Shown here: one piece after another, positions 34,710 through 43,110 of the stretch
Layout of the letters: the number at the start of each line of letters is the position of its first letter
Position numbering within the stretch: position 1 is the first letter of the stretch
NCBI GenBank assembly: GCA_048158365.1
Contig: JBLLNL010000001.1
Source: Azoarcus_F sp048158365
GTDB lineage: Bacteria; Pseudomonadota; Gammaproteobacteria; Burkholderiales; Rhodocyclaceae
Strand: one strand, 5' to 3'
Length of the DNA: 64,000 nucleotides
Translations under genes and position numbers: made by a program
Notes under the pieces: generated by a model
Seen by the model: the letters and a program-made list of their open reading frames with translations, nothing else
Databases searched by the model: none
What the model was told of the DNA's origin: nothing

Positions 34710-34724
34710 GTAATGCCGCATTAC
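34710..34724. promoter_or_regulatory. Palindromic operator of the AbrB/PemK pair
   Basis: GTAATGCCGCATTAC is a perfect 7-bp inverted repeat with a one-base centre, ending 11 bases before the AbrB-type ATG. Antitoxins of this class bind such palindromes to repress their own operon. Confidence 0.6.
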
Positions 34725-34735
34725 CGGAGTGTGCG

Positions 34736-34966
34736 ATGTTTGCGATTGCCAAGATCACCGTGAAGGGCCAGACCACGATTCCGCAGGAAGTCCGCGCCGC
34801 ACTCAAGGTTGCGCCCGGCGACCTGCTCGCCTGGGAGGTCGATGAGCAGGGAACGGCCACCGTGCGCCGTGTCGAGCCTCTGGACATCGACTACCTTCGC
34901 GCGGTCGAGGCAACCCTCGGTGAGTGGGCGGGCGCTGCCGACGAAGAGGCCTACCGTGACCTATGA
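34736..34966 (+). CDS. AbrB/MazE-type antitoxin
   Basis: The 76-residue protein begins with the swapped-hairpin AbrB DNA-binding fold (FAIAKITVKGQTTIPQEVRA, then APGDLLAWEVDEQG). A C-terminal tail (about residues 48-76, acidic toward its end) is suited to wrapping a toxin. It should repress transcription and neutralise the PemK-like toxin encoded immediately downstream. GGAG lies just before the ATG. Confidence 0.9.
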   Translation: MFAIAKITVKGQTTIPQEVRAALKVAPGDLLAWEVDEQGTATVRRVEPLDIDYLRAVEATLGEWAGAADEEAYRDL

Positions 34967-35297
34967 ACGCTTTGCGGTCGTGCGCGTGCCTTTCCCGTTC
35001 ACCGACCGCAATGCAACCAAGAATCGTCCCGCGCTCGTGCTGTCGGACGCAGACGCCTTCAATACCGCTGCGGGCCATTCGGTGATGGCGATGATCACGT
35101 CCGAGTCCAACCCACCTTGGCCGCTGGACTGTCCGATCATGGACCTTGCCGCCGCCGGCCTGCCCGCAGCATCCAAGCTCCGCTTCAAGCTGTTCACGCT
35201 CGATCATCGGCTGGTACGCGGTAAGCTCGGCAATCTCTCGCCTGTCGACGCGGCAAGCGTGCGCGCGTCCTTGTCCCGATTGTTCGGCCAGACCTGA
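34956..35297 (+). CDS. PemK/MazF-family toxin
   Basis: The 113-residue protein has the MazF-type core (FAVVRVPFPFTDRNATKNRP, then ALVLSDADAF) and a conserved basic/hydrophobic C-terminus (KLRFKLFTLDHRLVRGKLG). MazF toxins cleave mRNA. The GTG at 34956 gives the normal N-terminus and has AGAGG upstream; it overlaps the antitoxin gene by 11 bases. Unlike higBA at the left edge, this pair looks intact. Confidence 0.88.
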   Translation: MTYERFAVVRVPFPFTDRNATKNRPALVLSDADAFNTAAGHSVMAMITSESNPPWPLDCPIMDLAAAGLPAASKLRFKLFTLDHRLVRGKLGNLSPVDAASVRASLSRLFGQT

Positions 35298-35339
35298 TCG
35301 CCGCCCGTATGGCGGGCTCCCCTTCGCGTGCCAATCATC

Positions 35340-35355
35340 GGGCACAGTGATTGCT
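35340..35355 (+). promoter_or_regulatory. Candidate sigma-54 promoter of the permease-kinase gene
   Basis: GGGCACAGTGATTGCT matches the -24/-12 consensus TGGCACG-N4-TTGCT, with GG and GC exactly ten bases apart. It would start transcription near 35365, leaving a leader of about 31 bases before the ATG at 35396. No NtrC-type box was seen between here and the toxin gene. Confidence 0.55.
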
Positions 35356-35395
35356 AGGTCATCGGATCGCCATCCTGCGTACCGATGCCGTCACA

Positions 35396-38300
35396 ATGTC
35401 CGCCGTCGCCCCGATTCCCGCCGATGCCGCCGGCGCGCCAGACCCGGTGCGCGAGGCGGGTCCTGCCCGGCACGAGGCCGACGCGGTGCAGCGGGTGGTC
35501 AAGGTGCGGCGCGACTACAACACCTGGGTCGCCAACGAGACGCTGGAAGACTACGCACTGCGCTTCACGCCGCGCAGCTTCCGCAAATGGTCGGAATTCC
35601 GGGTCGGCAACACCGCGTTCGGTTCGGCGTCCTTCCTGGTGCTGGAAGCGGTCGGCGCGACGATGCTGGTGGCCTATGGCTTCGTCAACAGCTTCTGGGC
35701 GATCCTGGCGATCGGGCTGATCATTTTCGTCACCGGCCTGCCGATCAGCCTCTATGCCGCACGTTACGGCGTGGACATGGATCTGCTGACCCGTGGCTCG
35801 GGTTTCGGCTATATCGGCTCGACGATCTCGTCGCTGGTCTATGCCAGCTTCACCTTCATCCTGTTCGCGCTCGAGGCCGCGATTATGGCCTACGCGCTGG
35901 AACTCGCGTTCGGCATTCCGCCGGCCTGGGGCTACCTGATCTGCGCGCTGGTGGTGGTGCCGCTGGTCACGCACGGGATCACGGTGATCAGCCGCATCCA
36001 GACGATCACGCAGCCGGTGTGGCTGTTCCTGCTGGTGCTGCCCTTCGTGTATCTGCTGAAGGACAATCCAACCGCGCTGAACGAACTTTGGCACTATCCC
36101 GGTGCGCAGGGCAGCGGTTCTGAGTTCAATTGGCACCTTTTTGGTGCGGCGATGACGGTCGGCATCGCGCTGATCACGCAGATGGGCGAGCAGGCCGACT
36201 ATCTGCGCTTCATGCCGGAGCGCACCGACGCGAACCGCAAGCGCTGGCTGTTCGGCGTGGTGCTGGGCGGACCCGGCTGGGTCATCATCGGCGTGGTCAA
36301 GATGCTCGGCGGCGCGCTGCTGGCCTGGTTGCTGCTCGGTCAGGGCATGTCGGCCGACAAGGCAGTGGATCCGAACCAGATGTATCTGCTTGGTTTCGGC
36401 ATGGTGTTCGACAGCGCTTCGTGGGCGATCGGGGTGACCGCGCTGTTCGTGATCGTGTCGCAACTGAAGATCAACGTGACCAATGCGTACGCCGGTTCGC
36501 TGGCCTGGTCCAATTTCTTCTCGCGCCTGACCCACAGCCACCCGGGGCGGGTGGTGTGGGTGGTGTTCAACATCCTGATCGCCTTGCTGCTGATGGAGAT
36601 GAACGTTTTCGGGGCGCTCGGCCAGGTGCTGGGGCTGTATTCCAACGTCGCGATCTCGTGGATCGTCGCGGTGGTCGCGGACCTGGTCATCAACAAACCC
36701 ATGGGCTGGTCGCCCAAGGGCATCGAGTTCAAACGCAGTCATCTGTACGACATCAATCCGGTCGGCGTCGGCGCGATGCTGATCGCGTCGGTGCTGTCGG
36801 TGTCCACCTTCGTCGGCCTGTTCGGTGACGGCATCCAGCCGTTCGCGCCCTTCGTCGCGATGGTGGTGGCTTTCGTCGTGTCGCCGCTGATCGCGTGGTG
36901 GACGCAGGGCCGCTACTACCTCGCCCGCGAAGCTTCCGGGCACTGCGCCGGCGAGGCCGGTTGCGGGGCAGTCTGCGGAGGTGGCGCGGGCGGGTGCGCA
37001 CCGATGCAAGCCCCCGCGGGCGCGCTCGCCGCTGCGCCGCAAACAAAGCAGTGCACCGTCTGCGGTCAGCATTTCGAGGCCGAGGACACCAGCCACTGTC
37101 CCGCCTATCAGGGCCCGATCTGCTCGCTGTGCTGTTCGCTCGATGCGCGCTGCGAGGACTTGTGCAAGCCGCATGCGCGGCTGTCTGCGCAATGGTCGGC
37201 GCTGCTGCAGCGCGTGCTGCCGGGCAGGCTGCTGCCCTATGTCGAGGGCGGTCTGGGCCAGTATCTGTTGCTGATGACCGGTATCGTCGGTTTTCTGGCG
37301 CTGCTGCTGGGAATGATCTACTTCCACGAAGCGCAGGCGCTCGACCTGGAGCAGGCACAGGCTTCGCTGGACGCGGTATTCCTGAAGACCTTCGCGGCGC
37401 TGTTCCTGGTCAGCGGCATCGGCGCATGGTGGATGGTGCTGACGCACAAGAGCCGGCAGGTGGCGCAGGAGGAATCGAATCGCCAGACCCACCTGCTGAT
37501 GCACGAGATCGAGTCGCACAAGCGTACCGACGAGCAGTTGCAGAACGCGCGCCGGATCGCCGAGCAGGCAAACCAGGCCAAGAGCCGCTACATCACCGCG
37601 ATCAGCCACGAGTTGCGCACGCCGCTGAACAGCATTCTGGGCTATGCGCAGATCCTGGACGGGGACGAAGCGATCCCGCCTCCGCGCCGCCAGGCGGTCG
37701 GCGTGATCAAGAAGAGCGGCGAGCACCTTCTGTCGCTGATCGAAGGCACGCTGGACATCGCACGAATCGAGGGCGGCAAGCTCACGCTGGAGGCGCGGCC
37801 GCTCGCGTTTCCGGCCTTCATGCGCCAGATGGTCGGCATGTTCGAGCTGCAGGCACGCAACAAGGGCCTGGACTTCATCTACGAACCGGTCGGCACCTTG
37901 CCGGAGGTCGTGCGTGCAGACGAGAAGCGCCTGCGCCAGATCCTGATCAACATCATCGGCAATGCGGTCAAATTCACGCCGCGCGGCACGGTGCGGCTGA
38001 GGCTGACCTATCGACGCGAGATGGCGGTGTTCGAGATCGAGGATACCGGTCCCGGCATCTCCGCCGACGAGATCGACCGGATCTTCGAGCCCTTCGAGCG
38101 CGGCAGCACCGCCCGGGCCGAAACCACGGTCGGGACCGGACTGGGTCTGACGATCAGCAAGATGCTGACCGACCTGATGGGTGGTGAGATGTCGGTCGAC
38201 AGCACCCCCGGACACGGCAGTAGCTTCAAGGTGCGCCTGTTCCTGCCCCACCTGCACGGCCGACAGGCGCTGGCGGCGTTGCCGCGCGAGCGCCGTATCG

Positions 38301-38968
38301 GCTACAAGGGAATCCGGCGCCGGATCCTGGTGGTGGACAACGAGCGGGTCGATCGCGAACTGCTGGTGTCGGTGCTCGATCCGCTCGGCTTCCAGGTCGA
38401 GCAGGCCGGTTCGGGCCACGAGTGTCTCGCGGTGCTGCCGAGCTTCAGGCCGCATCTGGTGTTCATGGACCTCGCGATGCCCGGCATCGACGGCTGGGAG
38501 ACGCTGCGGCGCATGCGTGAGGCCGGTTTCGCCGATACGCCGGCCGCGATCATCTCGGCCAACGCGTTCGACAAGGGCCTGGACAACGATGTCGGCGTCG
38601 GTGAGCAGGATTTCCTGCTGAAGCCGATCCGGGTGGACGAACTGCTCGACTGGATCGGCCAGCGACTGGCGCTCGAGTGGGTCAGCGAGGCCGGGGTGAA
38701 TGTGCCGCGAGCCGAGCCCGACGCGAGCGAGCCAGTCCTGCGCCTGCGCTATCCGCCCGCAAGCGCACTGCGCGGCCTGGACGCGTTGATCGAGCTCGGC
38801 TATCCGAAGGGCGTACTGAAGGCGCTGGCGGACATCGAGTCGGCCCATCCGGCCTGTGCCGAGTTCGTGCGCGTGCAGCGCGAGCTCGCCCGCCAGTTCC
38901 AGTTCGACGCGATGCGGGAGCTGTCGCGCAAGGCCGGACAGTCCGAACCGGAGAGGGAGCCCCGATGA
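35396..38968 (+). CDS. NCS1 permease fused to a hybrid sensor histidine kinase
   Basis: The 1,190-residue fusion begins with an NCS1 (purine/cytosine/allantoin-type) transporter over about residues 50-505, with many helices and motifs such as GNTAFGSASFLVLEAVGA. A cysteine/histidine-rich segment follows at 516-590, ending in CTVCGQHF, CPAYQGPICSLCC and CEDLC, like a zinc-binding fold. Two membrane helices (about 621-645 and 660-685) flank a short loop. The HisKA kinase has H738 in AISHELRTPLNS, then the ATPase (DTGPGISADEIDRIF, GTGLGLTISK). The receiver has D1025 in VFMDLAMPGIDGW. It probably couples substrate transport or binding to phosphorelay signalling. The stop overlaps the response-regulator gene by four bases. 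Confidence 0.9.
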   Translation: MSAVAPIPADAAGAPDPVREAGPARHEADAVQRVVKVRRDYNTWVANETLEDYALRFTPRSFRKWSEFRVGNTAFGSASFLVLEAVGATMLVAYGFVNSFWAILAIGLIIFVTGLPISLYAARYGVDMDLLTRGSGFGYIGSTISSLVYASFTFILFALEAAIMAYALELAFGIPPAWGYLICALVVVPLVTHGITVISRIQTITQPVWLFLLVLPFVYLLKDNPTALNELWHYPGAQGSGSEFNWHLFGAAMTVGIALITQMGEQADYLRFMPERTDANRKRWLFGVVLGGPGWVIIGVVKMLGGALLAWLLLGQGMSADKAVDPNQMYLLGFGMVFDSASWAIGVTALFVIVSQLKINVTNAYAGSLAWSNFFSRLTHSHPGRVVWVVFNILIALLLMEMNVFGALGQVLGLYSNVAISWIVAVVADLVINKPMGWSPKGIEFKRSHLYDINPVGVGAMLIASVLSVSTFVGLFGDGIQPFAPFVAMVVAFVVSPLIAWWTQGRYYLAREASGHCAGEAGCGAVCGGGAGGCAPMQAPAGALAAAPQTKQCTVCGQHFEAEDTSHCPAYQGPICSLCCSLDARCEDLCKPHARLSAQWSALLQRVLPGRLLPYVEGGLGQYLLLMTGIVGFLALLLGMIYFHEAQALDLEQAQASLDAVFLKTFAALFLVSGIGAWWMVLTHKSRQVAQEESNRQTHLLMHEIESHKRTDEQLQNARRIAEQANQAKSRYITAISHELRTPLNSILGYAQILDGDEAIPPPRRQAVGVIKKSGEHLLSLIEGTLDIARIEGGKLTLEARPLAFPAFMRQMVGMFELQARNKGLDFIYEPVGTLPEVVRADEKRLRQILINIIGNAVKFTPRGTVRLRLTYRREMAVFEIEDTGPGISADEIDRIFEPFERGSTARAETTVGTGLGLTISKMLTDLMGGEMSVDSTPGHGSSFKVRLFLPHLHGRQALAALPRERRIGYKGIRRRILVVDNERVDRELLVSVLDPLGFQVEQAGSGHECLAVLPSFRPHLVFMDLAMPGIDGWETLRRMREAGFADTPAAIISANAFDKGLDNDVGVGEQDFLLKPIRVDELLDWIGQRLALEWVSEAGVNVPRAEPDASEPVLRLRYPPASALRGLDALIELGYPKGVLKALADIESAHPACAEFVRVQRELARQFQFDAMRELSRKAGQSEPEREPR

Positions 38969-39918
38969 TGAATGCCGACCAGGCGCGCGGTATCGTGCTG
39001 ATCGTCGATGACGTGCCGGAGAACCTGTCGCTGCTGCACGATGCGCTGGACGAAGCCGGCTACATCGTGCTGGTCGCGACCCATGGCGAGGCGGCGCTGG
39101 CGCGCGCACGCAACAGCCTGCCGGACGTGATCCTGCTCGACGCGCTGATGCCCGGCATGGACGGTTTCGAGGTCGCGCGCCGGCTCAAGGCCGACTTCGC
39201 GACCCGCACCATCCCGATCATCTTCATGACCGGCCTGACCGACACCGAGCATGTCGTCGCCGGCTTCGCGTCGGGTGGCGCAGATTACGTCACCAAGCCG
39301 ATCCGTGCCGCCGAGGTGCTGGTGCGCATCGCCGCGCATGTGCAGAACGCCCGCCAGATGAAGCAGGCACGCACCGCGCTGGATGCGTTCGGCCAGGCGA
39401 CGGTGGCGATCCGGATCAGCGACGGCCGGCTGGTGTGGCAGACCCCGCTTGCGCGCAAGCTGATCCGCGGCTATTTCGACGTGCCCGAAGACGCGACGCC
39501 GCCGCGCGTGCTCGAATGGGTGCATGCGGCCGAGCGGGCGCGTCGCACCGGCGCCGACATTTCCGCGCTGCTGGTGGCCGATGGCGCACGCCGGCTGCTG
39601 GCGTCCTTCCATGACCAGACCGCCGACGATGCGGCCGAGGGAGAATGGCTGGTGGTGTTGCGCGAGGAGAACGACGCCAACATCATCGATGCGCTGATCG
39701 CGGCCTTCCGCCTGACACTGCGCGAGGCCGAGGTGCTCAACTGGGTGATCCGCGGCAAGACCAACCGCGACATCGGCGACATCCTGGGCACCAGCCCGCG
39801 CACCGTGCACAAGCACCTCGAGCACGTGTTCGAGAAACTCGGTGTCGAGACCCGTACCGCGGCCGCATCCATGGCGATGAGCCGTCTGCAGGGCAGCGGG
39901 GTATCCGAGCGGTCCTGA
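38965..39918 (+). CDS. Response regulator, REC plus LuxR helix-turn-helix
   Basis: The 317-residue protein has an N-terminal receiver (LIVDDVPENLSLLHDALDEA, acceptor D59 in VILLDALMPGMDG). A central segment of about 110 residues, perhaps PAS-like, is followed by a LuxR/GerE DNA-binding domain (LTLREAEVLNWVIRGKTNRD, then PRTVHKHLEHVFEKL). It overlaps the permease-kinase stop by four bases with GGAGAGGGAG upstream, so the two form a cognate pair. Likely targets are the neighbouring nitrogen-compound genes, including urtABCDE; that is inference. Confidence 0.92.
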   Translation: MMNADQARGIVLIVDDVPENLSLLHDALDEAGYIVLVATHGEAALARARNSLPDVILLDALMPGMDGFEVARRLKADFATRTIPIIFMTGLTDTEHVVAGFASGGADYVTKPIRAAEVLVRIAAHVQNARQMKQARTALDAFGQATVAIRISDGRLVWQTPLARKLIRGYFDVPEDATPPRVLEWVHAAERARRTGADISALLVADGARRLLASFHDQTADDAAEGEWLVVLREENDANIIDALIAAFRLTLREAEVLNWVIRGKTNRDIGDILGTSPRTVHKHLEHVFEKLGVETRTAAASMAMSRLQGSGVSERS

Positions 39919-39961
39919 GTCCTCGTGCAGTCGCAAGAAACTGTGCGGCGCAGCGATTCGT

Positions 39962-40134
39962 CGACGGTGTCAACCCCCTCGGCGACTCAGCCCGAGCGCA
40001 TGCCGCTGTTGGCGCGCGTAGCGGCCGCGATCCCTGCTGTCTGAGCGCGAAGCGCGAGTTCAGGGATCGCAGCGAAGTGCGCCTTACAGCGGCAGCGCGA
40101 GTGGCTGTCGGAGCCGAGGGGGTTGACACCGTCG
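39962..40134. repeat. 173-bp imperfect palindrome
   Basis: The outermost 21 bases on each side (39962-39982 and 40114-40134) are perfect reverse complements, beginning CGACGGTGTCAACCCCCTCG. The inner arms also match in patches down to CGATCCCTG...CAGGGATCG near the centre, so the whole unit can form one long hairpin. It has no coding potential. It may be a MITE or structured extragenic repeat and could separate the two-component operon from the exporter gene. Confidence 0.7.
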
Positions 40135-40184
40135 TCGAGTCGCGGGCAGGTTTGCCCGTCGTCGAGTCGCGGGCAGGCTCGCCC
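40131..40184. repeat. Two tandem 27-bp repeats
   Basis: Units at 40131-40157 and 40158-40184 each begin GTCGTCGAGTCGCGGGCAGG and differ at two of 27 positions. A third partial copy (GTCGTC) follows at 40185. They abut the 173-bp palindrome and lie 71 bp upstream of the ABC exporter start. Confidence 0.75.
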
Positions 40185-40255
40185 GTCGTCTCGACGAACC
40201 GGGCACCAAGCGCCCACGCGAGCGGTCATAATCGCCGTTTGAGCAGGAGCCCGGT

Positions 40256-42136
40256 TTGTTCAGTTTCTTCGAAAGAAAGGTCGACCCCTATCCCGAGGCC
40301 GTGCCCGCCCCGCCCCCGAAGGGTTTCGTCGCCTTCCTGTGGGCGGGCACCGAGGGCATGCGGCCGTTCATCCTGGGCATGACGCTGCTGACCGCGTCGA
40401 TCGGCGTGTTCGAGGCGGTCTTGTTCGCGATGCTCGGCCATGTCGTCGACTGGCTGGCCGCCGCCGAACCGGCGCGACTGTGGAGCGATCACGGCGGCAC
40501 GCTGATGATCCTGGCGGCGGTGGTGCTGGGCAGCAGCTTCCTGGTGGCGCTGCAGACCATGCTCAAGCACCAGACGCTGGCCGGAAACTTCCCGATGCGG
40601 CTGCGCTGGAACTTCCACCGTCTGATGCTCGGCCAGAGCATGAGCTTCTACCAGGACGAATTCGCTGGCCGGGTGTCGGCCAAGGTCATGCAGACCGCGC
40701 TGGCGGTGCGCGACACATGTCTGATCATGACCGACATCCTGGTGTTCGTGACGATCTACTTCGTCACGATGATCATCATCGTGGGCGGCTTCGACTCGTG
40801 GATGATGGTGCCGTTCTTCGTGTGGGTGACGCTGTACGTGAGCGCGCTGTGGTGGTTCGTGCCGCGCCTGTCCAGGGTCTCGCGCCGCCAGGCGGATGCG
40901 CGCGCGCTGATGACCGGGCGGATCACCGACGCCTACACCAACATCGCGACGGTCAAGCTTTTCTCGCACGCCGGCCGCGAGGCTGCCTATGCGAAGAGCG
41001 CAATGCAGGAGTTCATGGGTACGGTCCATGCGCAGATGCGCCTGGTCAGCGCGATGCAGATCGTCATCCACACGCTCAGCATGGCGCTGATTCTGGGCAT
41101 AGGGGGGGTCGCGCTGTGGCTGTGGTCGAACGGCCAGGTCGGCGTCGGCGCGCTGGCGGCGACGACCGCGATGGCCCTGCGGCTGAACGGCATGTCGCAC
41201 TGGATCATGTGGGAGATGGCGTCACTGTTCGAGCAGGTCGGCACCGTGCAGGACGGCATCAACACGCTGTCGCGCCCGCACCGGGTGCTCGATCGCGCCG
41301 ATGCGGTGCCGTTGAAGGTGACCGGCGGCGAGATCTGCTTCGAGCATGTGAGCTTCGCCTATGGCGCGACCGGACCCGATGCACGGCCGGTCATCGATGA
41401 CTTGTCCCTGGTGATCCGGCCGGGCGAGAAGATCGGCCTGGTCGGACGCTCCGGCGCGGGCAAGTCGACGATCGTGAACCTGTTGCTGCGCTTCCATGAC
41501 GTGGAGCAGGGCCGCATCCTGATCGACGACCAGGACATCGCCGCGGTCACGCAGAACAGCCTGCGCGAGCATATCGGCATGGTCACGCAGGACACGTCGC
41601 TGCTGCATCGCTCGGTGCGCGAAAACATCCTGTACGGTCGTCCGCATGCGACCGACGACGACATGATCGCCGCGGCGATGCGCGCCGAGGCGCACGACTT
41701 CGTCCTTGATCTCGGGGATCCCAAGGGGCGCCGCGGCTATGACGCACATGTCGGCGAGCGCGGCGTGAAGCTCTCCGGCGGTCAGCGCCAGCGCATCGCG
41801 ATCGCGCGGGTGATGCTGAAGGACGCGCCGATCCTGATCCTGGACGAGGCCACCAGCGCGCTCGACTCCGAGGTCGAGGCCGTGATCCAGGACAGCCTCT
41901 ACCGTCTGATGGAAGGCAAGACCGTGGTCGCGATCGCGCACCGACTGTCGACGATCGCGGCAATGGACCGGCTGATCGTGCTCGACGGCGGACGCATCGT
42001 CGAGGAGGGCGACCACCGCAGCCTGCTCGCGCGGGGTGGACTCTATGCGAGGCTGTGGGCACGCCAGAGCGGCGGGTTTCTCGGAGAGGACGATGCCGCG
42101 CATGTCGTGTCAGCGCCGGAGAGCCTGTCTGCGTGA
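40256..42136 (+). CDS. ABC exporter, fused permease and ATPase
   Basis: The 626-residue half-transporter has six membrane helices over about residues 30-330 and a C-terminal ATPase: Walker A GRSGAGKST from residue 397, signature LSGGQRQRIAIARV, Walker B ILILDEATSALDSE. It should dimerise in the inner membrane and export a lipid, peptide or drug; the substrate is unknown. A TTG start fits AGGAG five bases upstream; no better start is near. It ends 35 bp before the convergent aminotransferase gene. Confidence 0.92.
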   Translation: MFSFFERKVDPYPEAVPAPPPKGFVAFLWAGTEGMRPFILGMTLLTASIGVFEAVLFAMLGHVVDWLAAAEPARLWSDHGGTLMILAAVVLGSSFLVALQTMLKHQTLAGNFPMRLRWNFHRLMLGQSMSFYQDEFAGRVSAKVMQTALAVRDTCLIMTDILVFVTIYFVTMIIIVGGFDSWMMVPFFVWVTLYVSALWWFVPRLSRVSRRQADARALMTGRITDAYTNIATVKLFSHAGREAAYAKSAMQEFMGTVHAQMRLVSAMQIVIHTLSMALILGIGGVALWLWSNGQVGVGALAATTAMALRLNGMSHWIMWEMASLFEQVGTVQDGINTLSRPHRVLDRADAVPLKVTGGEICFEHVSFAYGATGPDARPVIDDLSLVIRPGEKIGLVGRSGAGKSTIVNLLLRFHDVEQGRILIDDQDIAAVTQNSLREHIGMVTQDTSLLHRSVRENILYGRPHATDDDMIAAAMRAEAHDFVLDLGDPKGRRGYDAHVGERGVKLSGGQRQRIAIARVMLKDAPILILDEATSALDSEVEAVIQDSLYRLMEGKTVVAIAHRLSTIAAMDRLIVLDGGRIVEEGDHRSLLARGGLYARLWARQSGGFLGEDDAAHVVSAPESLSA

Positions 42137-42170
42137 ACGCAGTCGCGCCGGCACGTGCACCCGTCGGCGC

Positions 42171-43034
42171 TCAGATCGCGCTGCGCCGGGCTTCCTCGAT
42201 GTAGATCGCGCGCAGTTTCGTCGCGAATGGGCCCGGCGTGCCATCGCCCAGCGCGACGCCGTCGATCTCGACCACCGGCGTGACGAAGCTGGTCGCGGCG
42301 GTGACGAATGCCTCCGCGGCTTGCTGGGCCTCCGCGATCGTGAAGGGGCGCTCCTCGACCCTCAGACCTTCCTCCTGTGCATGGCGCAGCACCGCCGCAC
42401 GCGTGATGCCGTGCAGCAATGAGCGGGACAGCTGGCGGGTGATCAGCGTGCGGTCGACGGTGATGATGAACGCGTTGTTCGACGTGCCCTCGGTCACGAA
42501 GCCGTCCTCGACCATCCACGCATCGTCCTTGCCGGCCGCCTTCGCCTCCATTTTCGCGAGCGACGGATAGAGCAGTTGCACCGTCTTGATGTCGCGGCGC
42601 TGCCAGCGCAGGTCCGGCACCGAGATCACCTTCGAACCGCGCGCGGCGAGCGGGCTGCCGACCAGATTCTTCGCCTGCGTGAACGCGACCAGTGTGGGGG
42701 TCAGCCCTTCGGACCAGTTGAACTCCCGGTCCTCCGCGCCGCGGGTGACCTGCATATAGACCAGGCCTTCGACGAGGCCGTTGCGCGCGACCAGTTCGCG
42801 GTGCATCGCCAGCAGCGTCTCGTCGTCGCACGGACGCGTCATATTCAACTCGGTCAGGCTGCGGCCGAGCCGGGCGCAATGGCCGGCGAAATCGACCAGC
42901 TTGCTATCCAGAACCGATGTGACCTCGTAGACGCCGTCGGCGAACATGAAGCCGCGATCGAAGATCGAGACCTTGGCCTGGTCCTCGGGGAGATAGTCGC
43001 CGTTCAGGTAAATGGTGCGCAGCGGGGTGTTCAT
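42171..43034 (-). CDS. dat: D-amino acid aminotransferase (class IV PLP enzyme)
   Basis: The 287-residue fold-type IV transaminase has the N-terminal SIFDRGFMFADGVYEV motif. The PLP lysine lies in DIKTVQLL and the phosphate-binding segment in EGTSNNAFIIT. These match D-alanine transaminases, although branched-chain or aminodeoxychorismate enzymes share the fold. It swaps the amino group between D-amino acids and 2-oxoglutarate, producing or consuming D-glutamate. It follows the DgcA and DgcN homologues on the same strand, about 76 bp after DgcA, so it belongs to a D-amino-acid module. Confidence 0.88.
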   Translation of the reverse strand: MNTPLRTIYLNGDYLPEDQAKVSIFDRGFMFADGVYEVTSVLDSKLVDFAGHCARLGRSLTELNMTRPCDDETLLAMHRELVARNGLVEGLVYMQVTRGAEDREFNWSEGLTPTLVAFTQAKNLVGSPLAARGSKVISVPDLRWQRRDIKTVQLLYPSLAKMEAKAAGKDDAWMVEDGFVTEGTSNNAFIITVDRTLITRQLSRSLLHGITRAAVLRHAQEEGLRVEERPFTIAEAQQAAEAFVTAATSFVTPVVEIDGVALGDGTPGPFATKLRAIYIEEARRSAI

Positions 43035-43110
43035 CGCGGTACTCGTGTCGAAGTCGGTCGTGCCCGGTCATCGGGCGCATGAAAAGCAATGATTATACGG
43101 CTGTGGCAGC

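Noticed and set aside
35354..39109. A 1,251-codon open frame opposite the permease-kinase gene
   Set aside because: Same shadow effect; the plus strand carries clear transporter, kinase and receiver motifs.
40131..40184. CRISPR array
   Set aside because: Only two direct 27-bp copies with no spacers between them, and no cas genes nearby.
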